From contig CAMLGC010000082.1 in NCBI GenBank assembly GCA_946479505.1, positions 1 through 11,149 of the forward strand: 11,149 nucleotides of DNA, read 5' to 3'. Below, in pieces: positions 1-7,887 of the stretch. Under the pieces are notes generated by a model. The model did not search any database, was not told the DNA's origin, and was given only the letters and a program-made list of their open reading frames with translations. Source of the DNA: an uncultured Sphingomonadaceae bacterium. Its GTDB lineage: Bacteria > Pseudomonadota > Alphaproteobacteria > Sphingomonadales > Sphingomonadaceae. Position numbers and translations under genes: made by a program. Each line of letters begins with the position of its first letter. Position 1 is the stretch's first letter.

Positions 1-490
1 GCGGGGCGAGCTTGATCTCCTTGGTGATCTTGTCCGACTTGAGGTGCTTGTTGCCTTCGAGGATCACCCGGTTGATCAGCGGGTTCTCCTTGATCCGGAT
101 GACGAGATCGCCCGTCTGCGCGCCGTCGATCGCGACATCGGCGAAGAGGCCGCTGTTGAGCAGGTCGCGAAGCGCCTGGTCGAGCAGCACGTTGCTCAAG
201 GGCTGGCCGACCTGGAGCTTGGTGTAGGAGAGCACCGTCGCCGGCTCGATACGCTGCGAGCCCTCCACCCGGATCGACGTGATGACCTTCTGCTGCGGCT
301 GCGCGGCCTGCTCGGGCTGCGCGGCGGCGGGCGCCTGCGACGCATCCGCGACAGGCGCAGCTTGCGGCGCAGCATCGGCGGCCGACGCCGTTTGCGCATG
401 CGCGGCGAGCGGTACGGCCGACAGCATCGTGCCGGCAAGCAGGACGGCGGTGGCGCGCACGCCGAAATCGGAAACCTTGGTCGCTTTCAC
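1..490 (-). CDS. bamA: Outer membrane protein assembly factor BamA, N-terminal part (runs off left edge)
   Basis: BamA is the outer-membrane barrel subunit that folds and inserts other beta-barrel proteins; its periplasmic POTRA domains receive the clients. The 163 codons present show a signal peptide (basic start, hydrophobic stretch at about residues 12-30, Ala-His-Ala then Gln as the likely signal peptidase site at 32/33). An Ala/Pro/Gln-rich linker follows (about 33-67), then POTRA 1 (about 69-134, with VEGSQRIE and LLNSGLFADV) and the start of POTRA 2 (NRVILEGNKHLKSDKI, 140-155). The remaining POTRA domains and barrel lie outside the window. The start is a GTG at 490-488 with a GGGGTGGGA stretch just upstream; the next ATG would cut into the signal peptide. 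It lies 62 bases downstream of rseP on the same strand, the usual rseP-bamA order. The family call is secure; the exact start is likely. Confidence 0.93.
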   Translation of the reverse strand, partial: MKATKVSDFGVRATAVLLAGTMLSAVPLAAHAQTASAADAAPQAAPVADASQAPAAAQPEQAAQPQQKVITSIRVEGSQRIEPATVLSYTKLQVGQPLSNVLLDQALRDLLNSGLFADVAIDGAQTGDLVIRIKENPLINRVILEGNKHLKSDKITKEIKLAP

Positions 491-552
491 TATCCCACCC
501 CAAACGGTATGTGATGCCGGAAGTAAGGCCGCGCTGCCCTGCCCCAACCGGC

Positions 553-1686
553 TCAGCCGATCAACCCGGCCAGATTCTTCCACAGCCCGAACGCGCCCAG
601 ATCGTTGAAGGTGACGAGCAGCATCAACGCCAGGATTGCCGCCAGCCCGCCGCGAAACGCCCATTCCTGCACCTCGGGCTCGACCGGGCGCCGCCGGACC
701 GCTTCGATCGCATAGAACAAGAGATGGCCGCCATCCAACACGGGGACTGGCAACAGGTTGATGAATCCGAGATTAATCGAGACCAGCGCGATCAGGAACA
801 CGAAGGCGTCGGGGCCCAGGCTCATCTGCTCGCCCGAGACCCGCGCGATCGACAGCGGCCCGCCCAGTTCCTTGACCGAGCGGCGGCCGGTGACGACCTG
901 CCCCAGCGTATCGACCATCATCCGCACGATCTCGCCGGTGCGCTCGACCGCGACAACCGGCGCGCGCGCAAGTCCGACCGTGGTATAGACGGGCCGAGGC
1001 GGGGCGATGCCGAGCAGCCCGACGCGATACTGGTTGCCGAAGCGATCCTCCTCGGTGAGCGTGCCGATCGTCGCGGTGTGCTCCAGGTTCTGCTGGTTGC
1101 GGCGGAAATCGATGGTGACCCGCTCGCCGCCGCGAATCTTCACGAATCGCACCATGTCGTCGAACGTGTCCATCGAGCGGCCGCCGATCGACGTGATCGT
1201 GTCACCGGCTTGCAGCCCGATCCGGTCGGCGGCGCTCCCCTCGATCACCGCACCGACGGCAGCCGGCGTGCGGCTCTCGCCATAAGCGAGCGCGAAGCCC
1301 GCGAGGATGAGGATGGCGATGAGGAAATTGGTGATCGGGCCGGCTGCGACGACGATCGCACGCTGCCAGAGCGGCTTGGCCTGAAAGGTGCGGGCGCGCT
1401 CCTGCGCCGGAAGCGCCATCCAATCGGCCGACGGCTGGCCGGCCGGCGTCATGTCGCCTGCGAACTTGACGTAGCCGCCAAGCGGGAGCCAGCCGAGCTT
1501 CCAGCGCGTGCCCCGCCGGTCGGTGCGGCCCCATATCTCGCGGCCGAAGCCGATCGAAAAGGCGTCGGCCTTGATCCCGAACCATCGGCCGGCGAGGTAA
1601 TGCCCCATTTCATGGACGAAGACGAGCGGCCCGATCACGAGCACGAAGGCGACGATAGTGAGAAGCACGCCCGGGGAATCGGTCAA
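553..1686 (-). CDS. rseP: RseP family site-2 zinc metalloprotease (regulator of sigma-E type)
   Basis: Inner-membrane zinc protease that cuts transmembrane segments, typically of anti-sigma factors and leftover signal peptides. In the 377-residue form the zinc site HEMGH lies at 25-29 in the first membrane span. A second conserved motif, NLLPVPVLDGG at 310-320, supplies the third zinc ligand (Asp). Hydrophobic spans are seen near 8-24, 110-135, 295-320 and 345-362, with one PDZ domain around 138-212 (GLQAGDTITSIGG). E. coli RseP is about 450 residues with two PDZ domains, so this is a single-PDZ form. The open frame extends to a TTG at 1695, but a TTG at 1686 overlaps the dxr stop as TTGA and has AAGGA (1700-1696) 9 bases upstream, so I chose it. 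The gene is probably translationally coupled to dxr. Function is known for the family; the local substrate is unknown. Confidence 0.93.
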   Translation of the reverse strand: MTDSPGVLLTIVAFVLVIGPLVFVHEMGHYLAGRWFGIKADAFSIGFGREIWGRTDRRGTRWKLGWLPLGGYVKFAGDMTPAGQPSADWMALPAQERARTFQAKPLWQRAIVVAAGPITNFLIAILILAGFALAYGESRTPAAVGAVIEGSAADRIGLQAGDTITSIGGRSMDTFDDMVRFVKIRGGERVTIDFRRNQQNLEHTATIGTLTEEDRFGNQYRVGLLGIAPPRPVYTTVGLARAPVVAVERTGEIVRMMVDTLGQVVTGRRSVKELGGPLSIARVSGEQMSLGPDAFVFLIALVSINLGFINLLPVPVLDGGHLLFYAIEAVRRRPVEPEVQEWAFRGGLAAILALMLLVTFNDLGAFGLWKNLAGLIG

Positions 1687-2840
1687 GCCACGCAATCCTT
1701 AACTCGCTCGCCCGCAAGCGCCCGCGCCTCGGCATCGATCGCGAGCACCGCGTCGAGCGTGTCGGGGGCCGCCGGAGCGTAGCGATGCAGCGTATCCGCG
1801 ACGATTGCGGCAATTTCAAGAAATCCGATGCGCCGATCGAGGAAGGCGGCGACCGCGACCTCGTTGGCCGCGTTGAGGATGGTCGGCCGCGCCCCGTCCG
1901 CCTCGAGCGCCTCGCGGGCGAGGCGAAGCGCAGGAAATCGTTGCGGATCGGGCGCTTCGAAGTCGAGCCTGCCGAGCGATGCGAAATCGAGCGGCGCCAT
2001 GTCGGTCGCCATCCGGTCGGGCCAGGCGAGCGTGTGCGCGATCGGCGTGCGCATGTCCGAAGGTCCGAGCTGCGCGAGAATCGAGCCATCGACATATTCA
2101 ACCATCGAGTGAATCACCGATTGGCGATGGACGATGATCTCGAGCTGGTCGGAACGCACCGGGAAGAGCCGCGCAGCCTCGATCAGCTCCAGCCCCTTGT
2201 TCATCAGCGTCGCCGAATCGACCGAGATCTTGGCGCCCATCGACCAGTTCGGATGCGCGATCGCCTGTTCGGGGGTGACGGCGCGCATCGCATCGAGGCT
2301 CGCGTCGCGAAACGGCCCCCCGCTCGCGGTGAGGACGACGCGGCGCACGCGGTCGGGCCGGGCCGAATCGAAGCATTGGAAGATGGCATTGTGCTCCGAA
2401 TCGGCCGGAAGCAGCGTCGCGCCATGCCGCGCGGCGGCCGCCATCACGATCTCGCCTGCGGAAACGAGCGGCTCCTTGTTGGCGAGCACCAATGTACCGC
2501 CGCGTTCGAGTGCGGCGAGCACGGGCCGTAACCCGGCACAGCCGACGATCGCGGCCATCGTCCAATCGGCATCGAGCGCCGCGGTGTCGCATACCGCCTG
2601 CGCACCGCCCGCCGCCTCGATTCCCGTGCCCGCGAGCGCTTCGCGCAGCGCCGGAAGGCAGATATCGTCGGCAACCACCGCGAGCCTGGCATTGGTGCGG
2701 ATCGCCGCCGCCGCAAGCCGCTCGACATCGCGGTTGGCGGTGAGCGCGAGCACCTCGAATCGTTCGGGCTCGCGCTCGATTAGATCGAGCGTCGAGCTGC
2801 CCACCGATCCGGTGGCGCCGAGGATCGTCACGGTCTTCAT
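1683..2840 (-). CDS. dxr: 1-deoxy-D-xylulose 5-phosphate reductoisomerase
   Basis: Cytosolic enzyme that rearranges and reduces 1-deoxy-D-xylulose 5-phosphate to 2-C-methyl-D-erythritol 4-phosphate with NADPH, the committed step of the MEP isoprenoid pathway. The 385 residues match the family length. Visible motifs are the N-terminal nucleotide-binding GATGSVGSST (8-17), ANKEPLVSAG (120-129), the metal site DSEHNAIFQ (147-155, Asp147 and Glu149), LTASGGPF (170-177), the substrate loop HPNWSMG (196-202) and MNKGLELIEA (213-222, third metal ligand Glu218). The ATG at 2840 overlaps the cdsA stop as ATGA. The same frame stays open upstream through cdsA, but the Rossmann start fixes the real N-terminus. 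Its product feeds the precursor pool used by UppS encoded two genes upstream. Confidence 0.97.
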   Translation of the reverse strand: MKTVTILGATGSVGSSTLDLIEREPERFEVLALTANRDVERLAAAAIRTNARLAVVADDICLPALREALAGTGIEAAGGAQAVCDTAALDADWTMAAIVGCAGLRPVLAALERGGTLVLANKEPLVSAGEIVMAAAARHGATLLPADSEHNAIFQCFDSARPDRVRRVVLTASGGPFRDASLDAMRAVTPEQAIAHPNWSMGAKISVDSATLMNKGLELIEAARLFPVRSDQLEIIVHRQSVIHSMVEYVDGSILAQLGPSDMRTPIAHTLAWPDRMATDMAPLDFASLGRLDFEAPDPQRFPALRLAREALEADGARPTILNAANEVAVAAFLDRRIGFLEIAAIVADTLHRYAPAAPDTLDAVLAIDAEARALAGERVKDCVA

Positions 2841-3640
2841 CCGATCAGCTCGCCGACATGGACCAGCACGAGCACGGCCGCGATCGGCGCGACCGGCACG
2901 AGCCCGTCGAGCCGATCGAGCACGCCGCCGTGCCCGGGCAGGATGTTGCCGCTGTCCTTCACGCCCGCGCGCCGCTTGAGCCAGCTCTCGAACAGGTCGC
3001 CCGCCTGCGCGACGACCGCGAGGAAGGGCGATGCCAGCGTCAGCCGCAGGGGCAGGCCATAGGCCTGGTGCATCGCGGCGCCGAGCAGCGCCGCCGCGAC
3101 AACCCCGCCGATCAGCCCCGCCCAGGTCTTGTTCGGGCTGATCGCCGGCGCAAGCTTTGGCCCGCCGATCGCACGACCCGCGAAATAGGCGCCGATATCG
3201 GTCACCCAGACGAGCGCGAGCGTCCAGAAGGCGAAGACGATCCCGTTGTGCGGTGTTTCGCGGATCAGGAGCAATGCGAAAACCGGAAGCCCGCAATAAA
3301 GCGTGCCGAGCGCCAGCACCGGCAGCCGGGTGACGATGACGATGAAAAAGGCGGCGCCGATCAGCAATCCCAAGGCGAAATAATCGGGCCCGGCGGCAAG
3401 CGGGCTCAGGATCGCGATGGGCACGAACAGCGCATATTGGGCGAGCCGCTTGGTCTTCGGCGGCACCTTCGCGAGATCCGCCCATTCGGCCATCATGAAC
3501 AAGGCGAGCACCGCGGCGAGCAGCCAGAACGCCATCCCGCCGAGCACGAGCGCGACCGCCGCGATCGCGATCAGGGCCACCCCTGCGACCACCCGCAGCG
3601 TCAGCTCCGACGGCCGCTTCGATGGCTCGGCGTCGCTCAC
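2837..3640 (-). CDS. cdsA: Phosphatidate cytidylyltransferase (CDP-diacylglycerol synthase)
   Basis: Integral inner-membrane enzyme that makes CDP-diacylglycerol from phosphatidic acid and CTP, the branch-point precursor for all phospholipids, including those made by PssA in this same window. The 267 residues are mostly hydrophobic, with about seven or eight membrane segments. The C-terminal family signature is clear at about 219-246 (SWLKRR...KDSGNILPGHGG.LDRLDG), preceded by the conserved TDIGAYFAGR (147-156) and SPNKTWAG (168-175). The start is a GTG at 3640 that overlaps the uppS stop as GTGA, with a GGGGGA stretch 2 bases upstream. No better ATG precedes the first conserved residues. It sits in the common uppS-cdsA-dxr order and is probably translationally coupled on both sides. 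Confidence 0.95.
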   Translation of the reverse strand: MSDAEPSKRPSELTLRVVAGVALIAIAAVALVLGGMAFWLLAAVLALFMMAEWADLAKVPPKTKRLAQYALFVPIAILSPLAAGPDYFALGLLIGAAFFIVIVTRLPVLALGTLYCGLPVFALLLIRETPHNGIVFAFWTLALVWVTDIGAYFAGRAIGGPKLAPAISPNKTWAGLIGGVVAAALLGAAMHQAYGLPLRLTLASPFLAVVAQAGDLFESWLKRRAGVKDSGNILPGHGGVLDRLDGLVPVAPIAAVLVLVHVGELIG

Positions 3641-4377
3641 AATCCCCCGAAGCGCCGCTCGCGCTGCGCGAACGTCGCGATCGCCTCGCGAAACTTCGCC
3701 GCATCGAAATCGGGCCAGAGCGTGTCGACGAACAGCAGCTCGGCATAGGCCGCCTGCCACAACAGGAAGTTCGACAGCCGATGCTCGCCCGAGGTGCGGA
3801 TGAGGAGATCGGGCGGCGGCAGACCCGCGGTGTCGAGCTCCGCGTCGATCGCGGCCTCGTCGATCCCTTCGACCGCGATCTCGCCCGCTGCCGCCTTGAC
3901 GGCAAGTCGCCGCGCCGCCGCCGCAATCTCGGCCTGCGCGCCATAATTGAGTGCGATCACCAGGATCGGGCCGGTGTTGGCGGCGGTGCGCGCGATCGCG
4001 CCCTCGATCATCGCGGTCAGATCGGGCCCGAAGCGGCGGTAATCCCCGATCACGCGCAACCGGACGTTTTCCGCGACGAGTTCGTCCAGGTCCGAGCGGA
4101 TGAAGGTGCGCAGCAGCGCCATCAGATCGGTGACTTCGCTGTCGGGCCGGCGCCAATTCTCCGACGAGAAGGCGTAGAGGGTCAGCACCTCGACCCCGAG
4201 AGCGCGCGCCTCGCGCGTCACCCGGCGCACCGCCTCGACCCCGGCGCGATGGCCCGCAACCCGCGGCAACAAGCGCTTCTTCGCCCAGCGCCCGTTGCCG
4301 TCCATGATGATCGCGATGTGGCGCGGAACGCCCTTGCCGCCGCCGGGCACGGGCGCGAAGGCGGGATTGGTGCTCAT
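3637..4377 (-). CDS. uppS: Isoprenyl transferase, undecaprenyl diphosphate synthase type
   Basis: Cis-prenyltransferase that extends farnesyl diphosphate with isopentenyl diphosphate to the C55 carrier lipid used for peptidoglycan and surface polysaccharides. The 246 residues are close to the E. coli length. Motifs in order are IIMDGNGRWA (23-32, catalytic Asp26 at the same number as in E. coli), GHRAG (42-46), YAFSSENW (68-75), RTSGEHRLSN (194-203) and the LWPDF motif near the C-terminus. I chose the ATG at 4377, which leaves 37 bases after the frr stop. A longer in-frame start at 4458 would add a basic, non-conserved 27-residue tail inside frr. The ribosome site before 4377 is weak (GAG 3 bases upstream). 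Substrate chain length is inferred from the family. Confidence 0.95.
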   Translation of the reverse strand: MSTNPAFAPVPGGGKGVPRHIAIIMDGNGRWAKKRLLPRVAGHRAGVEAVRRVTREARALGVEVLTLYAFSSENWRRPDSEVTDLMALLRTFIRSDLDELVAENVRLRVIGDYRRFGPDLTAMIEGAIARTAANTGPILVIALNYGAQAEIAAAARRLAVKAAAGEIAVEGIDEAAIDAELDTAGLPPPDLLIRTSGEHRLSNFLLWQAAYAELLFVDTLWPDFDAAKFREAIATFAQRERRFGGL

Positions 4378-4414
4378 CGTCTCGATCCGAAGGGGAGAAA
4401 GGCCATCGCGCGCC

Positions 4415-4972
4415 TCACTGGCTGAGGATTTCCTTTTCCTTGGCCTGCGCGGCGGCATCGATGTCGGCGATGGTGCTGTCGGTCAGCTTCTGCACCTCGG
4501 TTTCGTGGCGCTTGCGCTCGTCCTCGCCGAACAGTCCCTTCTTCTCGTCGGTCTTGAGGCTGTCCATCCCGTCGCGGCGCACGTTGCGCGCGGCGATGCG
4601 CGCCTTCTCGGCATATTGTCCGGCGAGCTTCGCAAGCTCCTTGCGGCGCTCCTCGGTGAGATCGGGGATTGGCAGCCGCAGCGTCTGGCCGTCGGCGATC
4701 GGGTTCAACCCCAGCCCTGCCGACCGGATCGCCTTGTCGACCGGGCCGACATTCGAGCGGTCCCACACCTGCACCGTGAGCATCCGCGACTCGGGCGCGG
4801 AGACGGTTGCTACCTGGTTCAACGGCATGTTGGCGCCATAGACTTCGACCGTGACCGGATCGAGCAGCGCCGTCGAGGCGCGGCCGGTGCGCAGGCCGCC
4901 GAGATCGTGCTTGAGCGCCTCGACCGCGCCCGCCATCCGGCGCTCGAGATCGGCCTTGTCATAGGCGGCCAT
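4415..4972 (-). CDS. frr: Ribosome recycling factor
   Basis: Cytosolic tRNA-shaped factor that, with EF-G, splits the post-termination ribosome so its subunits can be reused. The 185 residues match the family. Visible are LRTGRAS (27-33) at the end of the first helix of domain I, the beta-rich domain II (about 31-104, with [20 protein letters not shown]) and the long C-terminal helices with [14 protein letters not shown] (124-137), whose Arg cluster is critical in the family. The ATG at 4972 is well supported by AAGGAG (4985-4980) 7 bases upstream, the best Shine-Dalgarno site in the train. It lies 19 bases after pyrH in the classical rpsB-tsf-pyrH-frr order. Confidence 0.98.
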   Translation of the reverse strand: MAAYDKADLERRMAGAVEALKHDLGGLRTGRASTALLDPVTVEVYGANMPLNQVATVSAPESRMLTVQVWDRSNVGPVDKAIRSAGLGLNPIADGQTLRLPIPDLTEERRKELAKLAGQYAEKARIAARNVRRDGMDSLKTDEKKGLFGEDERKRHETEVQKLTDSTIADIDAAAQAKEKEILSQ

Positions 4973-4991
4973 GCTCCTGCTCCTTCGTTTT

Positions 4992-5744
4992 CTAGGCTTG
5001 TTCTATCACGGATCGGGCGGGTTCGACGACGTTCGAAACGATCGTCGCAACGCCCTTTCCTTCGAGCACCGAGGCGAGATTGTGCTCGCCGCGAATATTG
5101 AAGACGACGATCGGAATGTCGCTGTCGCGGCAGAGCGCGACCGCGCTCGCGTCCATCACCTTCAGATTGTCGGCAAGCACGCGATCGAACGTCAGGGAAT
5201 CATAGCGTTTTGCGGTCGGTACCTTCTTGGGGTCGGCATCGTACACGCCGTCGACGCTGGTGCCCTTGAACAGCGCGTCGCAGCCCATCTCGGCCGCGCG
5301 GAGCGCGGCGGCGGTGTCGGTGGTGAAGAACGGATTGCCGGTGCCGCCGGCGAAGATGACGATCCGGCCCTTTTCCATGTGCCGCATCGCGCGGCGGCGG
5401 ATATAGGGTTCGCACACGCTCGCCATCGGGATCGCCGACTGCACGCGCGTCTCGATCCCGATCTTCTCGAGCGCGGCCTGCACCGCGAGCGCGTTCATCA
5501 CGGTCGCGAGCATGCCCATGTAATCGCCGGTGGTGCGGTCGATCCCGTCGGCGACGCCCGCCAGCCCGCGGAAGATGTTGCCCCCGCCGACGACGAGGCA
5601 GAGCTCGTGCCCCTCCTCCTTCGCCGCCGCGATCTCACCCGCGACACGATCGACCGTCGCCGGATCGATCCCGAACGAGGATTTGCCCATCAGGACTTCG
5701 CCCGACAGCTTGAGCAGGATGCGTTTGAAGCGGGGCAGGATCAT
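4992..5744 (-). CDS. pyrH: Uridylate (UMP) kinase
   Basis: Cytosolic hexameric kinase of the amino-acid kinase fold that phosphorylates UMP to UDP with ATP, normally activated by GTP and inhibited by UTP. The 250 residues show KLSGE (12-16), the GGGNIFRG loop (53-60), the UMP-binding [13 protein letters not shown] (69-81), [16 protein letters not shown] (131-146) and the nucleotide-binding [15 protein letters not shown] (160-174). The start ATG at 5744 has only AAGG four bases upstream. It is separated from tsf by a 186-base gap that holds a hairpin and a REP-like palindrome, so its expression may be set partly apart from rpsB-tsf. Confidence 0.97.
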   Translation of the reverse strand: MILPRFKRILLKLSGEVLMGKSSFGIDPATVDRVAGEIAAAKEEGHELCLVVGGGNIFRGLAGVADGIDRTTGDYMGMLATVMNALAVQAALEKIGIETRVQSAIPMASVCEPYIRRRAMRHMEKGRIVIFAGGTGNPFFTTDTAAALRAAEMGCDALFKGTSVDGVYDADPKKVPTAKRYDSLTFDRVLADNLKVMDASAVALCRDSDIPIVVFNIRGEHNLASVLEGKGVATIVSNVVEPARSVIEQA

Positions 5745-5822
5745 CGAACCTTGGGAAGAACTGGAGCGCGCGGACCTTAGAGGCGCTGCCCGGCGATGCC
5801 AAGCGCAGATACCGTGCAGAAG

Positions 5823-5894
5823 GCTTCGTCACCCCAGCGAAAGCGGGCTCTCTCGATTACAGCGAGATGGCGGCCTTCGCTGGCATGACGAAGC
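5823..5894. repeat. REP-like intergenic palindrome (72 bases)
   Basis: Two arms of about 32 bases face each other in the tsf-pyrH gap. The left arm begins GCTTCGTCACCCCAGCGAA and the complement of the right arm begins GCTTCGTCATGCCAGCGAA, so 17 of the first 19 bases match. An inner TCTCG/CGAGA stem lies at 5851-5855 and 5863-5867 around a 7-base loop. The CGTCAYNCC start is shared with the pair at 9909-9996, though the inner sequence differs. Such elements are usually short non-autonomous repeats scattered between genes; dispersal in this genome is inference. Confidence 0.7.
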
Positions 5895-5924
5895 GGGAAG
5901 CGCCGCCGGCGCGCCTCCCGCTTC
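5890..5924 (-). terminator. Strong hairpin just after tsf (possible partial terminator)
   Basis: Six bases after the tsf stop a perfect 9-bp stem (GAAGCGGGA at 5890-5898 with TCCCGCTTC at 5916-5924) encloses a second stem GCGCC/GGCGC (5900-5904, 5908-5912) with a 3-base loop. No run of T follows in the minus direction, so it is not a standard intrinsic terminator. It may slow polymerase, act with Rho, or protect the 3' end of an rpsB-tsf message. Confidence 0.5.
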
Positions 5925-5930
5925 CAGGGC

Positions 5931-6863
5931 TCAGTCCTTCTTGATACCCGCGGTCGCGGCCACTTCCGCGGCGAAGTCGTTCTCTTCCTTCTCGATGCCT
6001 TCGCCGAGCTGGAAACGGACATAGTCCTTGAGCGTGATGGTCGTGCCCGCGTCCTTGCCGGCCTTGGCGACGACGTCCTCGATCGGGGTTTTGTTGTCCA
6101 TCACGAAGAGCTGCGACAGGAGCGCATTCTCCTTGGCGAACTTCTTGACCGAGCCTTCGACCATCTTGGCGATGATGTCGGCGGGCTTGCCCGATTCGGC
6201 GGCCTTTTCGGTCGCGATCTGGCGCTCGCGCTCGAGCACGTCCTGGTCGAGCCCACTCGCGTCGAGCGCCAGCGGGAACGCCGCGGCGATGTGCATCGCG
6301 AGCTGCTTGCCGAGCGGCTCGAGAACGTCGACGCCGGCATCGCTTTCGAGCGCGACAAGCACGCCGATCTTGCCGAGGCCGGATCCTTGCGCATTGTGGA
6401 CATACGGGATCACCGCGCCCTGCGACACCTCGATGCGGCTGGCGCGGCGGAGCGACTGGTTCTCGCCGATCGTGGCGATGTTGTTGGTCAGCGCGTCGGC
6501 CACGCTGGTGCCCGACGGCATCTTCTCGGCCTTGAGCGCCTCCAGATCGTCGCCCTTGGCGAGCACGATCCCCGTGACCTCACGGACGAACTGCTGGAAC
6601 TGCTCGTTCTTGGCGACGAAGTCGGTCTCCGAATTGACCTCGACCGCGGCGCCGGCGGTGCCGGCCACGGCGACGCCGACCAACCCCTCGGCGGCCGTGC
6701 GGCTCGACTTCTTCTGCGCGGCCGCGAGGCCCTTGGTGCGCAACCAGTCGATCGCGGCCTCCATGTCGCCGCCGCTCTCCGACAGCGCCTTCTTGCAGTC
6801 CATCATGCCCGCGCCGCTGCGGTCGCGGAGCTCCTTCACGGTGGCGGCAGTGATCTGTGCCAT
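5931..6863 (-). CDS. tsf: Translation elongation factor Ts
   Basis: Cytosolic guanine-nucleotide exchange factor that recycles EF-Tu from its GDP to its GTP form. The 310 residues are somewhat longer than E. coli EF-Ts (about 283) but within the family range. The N-terminal UBA-like module carries [17 protein letters not shown] (11-27), and the hallmark TDFVAKN (80-86) contacts the EF-Tu switch region. The rest is the two-part core, followed by the C-terminal module. The start ATG at 6863 has GAGGA about 10 bases upstream. It follows rpsB after 88 bases that contain a GC-rich hairpin, and is followed by another hairpin, so rpsB-tsf may form its own transcript within the longer train. Confidence 0.98.
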   Translation of the reverse strand: MAQITAATVKELRDRSGAGMMDCKKALSESGGDMEAAIDWLRTKGLAAAQKKSSRTAAEGLVGVAVAGTAGAAVEVNSETDFVAKNEQFQQFVREVTGIVLAKGDDLEALKAEKMPSGTSVADALTNNIATIGENQSLRRASRIEVSQGAVIPYVHNAQGSGLGKIGVLVALESDAGVDVLEPLGKQLAMHIAAAFPLALDASGLDQDVLERERQIATEKAAESGKPADIIAKMVEGSVKKFAKENALLSQLFVMDNKTPIEDVVAKAGKDAGTTITLKDYVRFQLGEGIEKEENDFAAEVAATAGIKKD

Positions 6864-6897
6864 TGTTTCAAATCCTCATGTGTCGTGAATATGGATG

Positions 6898-6931
6898 CGG
6901 GCGGGGAAAGGCATGTGCCCTGCCCCGCCCG
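6898..6931 (-). promoter_or_regulatory. GC-rich hairpin in the rpsB-tsf gap
   Basis: CGGGCGGGG (6898-6906) pairs perfectly with CCCCGCCCG (6923-6931), and the 16-base loop can add an inner GGCA/TGCC stem. It starts 20 bases after the rpsB stop and ends well before the tsf ribosome site. No T run follows on the minus strand. It is placed to act as an attenuator or RNA-stability element that sets the S2 to EF-Ts ratio; the role is inference. Confidence 0.5.
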
Positions 6932-6951
6932 AAAAGATCTTCCGGCGGCGC

Positions 6952-7860
6952 TCAGGCGTCGATCTGGCGCTCGCCCTCGGCAGCGGTTTCGGGCTCGGTC
7001 GAGGCGGCCGGCTCTTCCGGCTCCTGCTTCGCCTGCTCGGTCTTGCTCGGCGACGGAGTCGGCTCGGGGGCCTTTTCCTTCGCAGGCGCCGGCTCGGCCT
7101 TTTCCTCGGCGGCGAGCGCGGGCTCGGCCGGCGGTTCGGCCATTGCGCCGAAATCCTTGCCGGTCATCATCTGGGCGTCCTGGCCGCCCTTGGTCGAGGC
7201 GATCGAGACGGCTTCGCAATACAGGCGGATCGCGCGGCTCGCATCGTCGTTAGCCGGCACCGGGAAGGCGATGCCGTCGGGCGAGACGTTGGTGTCGAGG
7301 ATCGCGACGACGGGGATGCCGAGCGTGTTGGCTTCCTTGATCGCCAGCTCTTCCTTGTTGGCGTCGATCACGAACATCACGTCGGGGATGCCGCCCATGT
7401 CGCGAATGCCGCCGAGCGAGAGCTCGAGCTTGTCGCGCTCGCGGGTGAGCTGGAGCACCTCCTTCTTGGTGAGGCCGTGCGTGTCGCCCGAAAGCTGCTC
7501 CTCTAGGCTCTTGAGGCGCTTGATCGACTGCGAGATCGTCTTCCAGTTGGTGAGCATGCCGCCCAGCCAGCGATGGTTGACGAAATGCTGGCCCGCCCGG
7601 CGCGCCGCCTCTGCGACCGGCTCCTGCGCCTGGCGCTTGGTGCCGACGAACAGCACCTTGCCGCCGGCGGCGACCGACGAGGCGACGAAATCGAGCGCGC
7701 GCGAGAACAGCGGCACGGTCTGCGACAGATCGATGATGTGGACGCCGTTGCGATCGCCGAAGATGTAGGGCTTCATCTTCGGGTTCCAGCGGTGCGTCTG
7801 GTGGCCGAAATGCGCGCCGGTTTCGAGCAGTTGCTGCATGGTGACGACAGGAGCCGCCAT
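6952..7860 (-). CDS. rpsB: 30S ribosomal protein S2 with Ala/Pro/Glu-rich C-terminal tail
   Basis: Structural protein of the small ribosomal subunit, at the neck of the 30S. The core (about 1-225) is typical, with [19 protein letters not shown] (11-29), the coiled-coil region around [15 protein letters not shown] (95-109) and [19 protein letters not shown] (200-218). After the core comes a tail of about 75 residues. Its last 60 are almost only Ala, Pro, Glu, Lys, Ser and Thr, making the protein 302 residues against about 241 in E. coli. The ATG at 7860 has AAGGAA (7873-7868) 7 bases upstream. It is the first gene of the train and has its own promoter and a folded leader. The family is certain; the tail function is unknown. 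Confidence 0.98.
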   Translation of the reverse strand: MAAPVVTMQQLLETGAHFGHQTHRWNPKMKPYIFGDRNGVHIIDLSQTVPLFSRALDFVASSVAAGGKVLFVGTKRQAQEPVAEAARRAGQHFVNHRWLGGMLTNWKTISQSIKRLKSLEEQLSGDTHGLTKKEVLQLTRERDKLELSLGGIRDMGGIPDVMFVIDANKEELAIKEANTLGIPVVAILDTNVSPDGIAFPVPANDDASRAIRLYCEAVSIASTKGGQDAQMMTGKDFGAMAEPPAEPALAAEEKAEPAPAKEKAPEPTPSPSKTEQAKQEPEEPAASTEPETAAEGERQIDA

Positions 7861-7887
7861 AGGATCGTTCCTTTCCGGTTATGCCTC

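Noticed and set aside
511..1782. Long plus-strand open frame opposite rseP (423 codons), and similar long antisense frames at 1785-2531, 2858-3748, 4971-5780, 6028-6888 and 8170-9189
   Set aside because: They are antisense to genes with clear motifs, have Arg/Asp/Ala-rich composition and no recognisable domain; typical shadows in high-GC DNA.
2841..3944. In-frame upstream extension of the dxr reading frame, giving a 753-residue protein
   Set aside because: It runs through cdsA and into uppS in another frame, is an Arg/Ala-rich shadow, and the dxr Rossmann motif fixes the start at 2840.
4378..4458. 27-residue N-terminal extension of UppS
   Set aside because: Basic, non-conserved, overlaps frr; catalytic Asp is at residue 26 from the ATG at 4377, as in E. 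coli.
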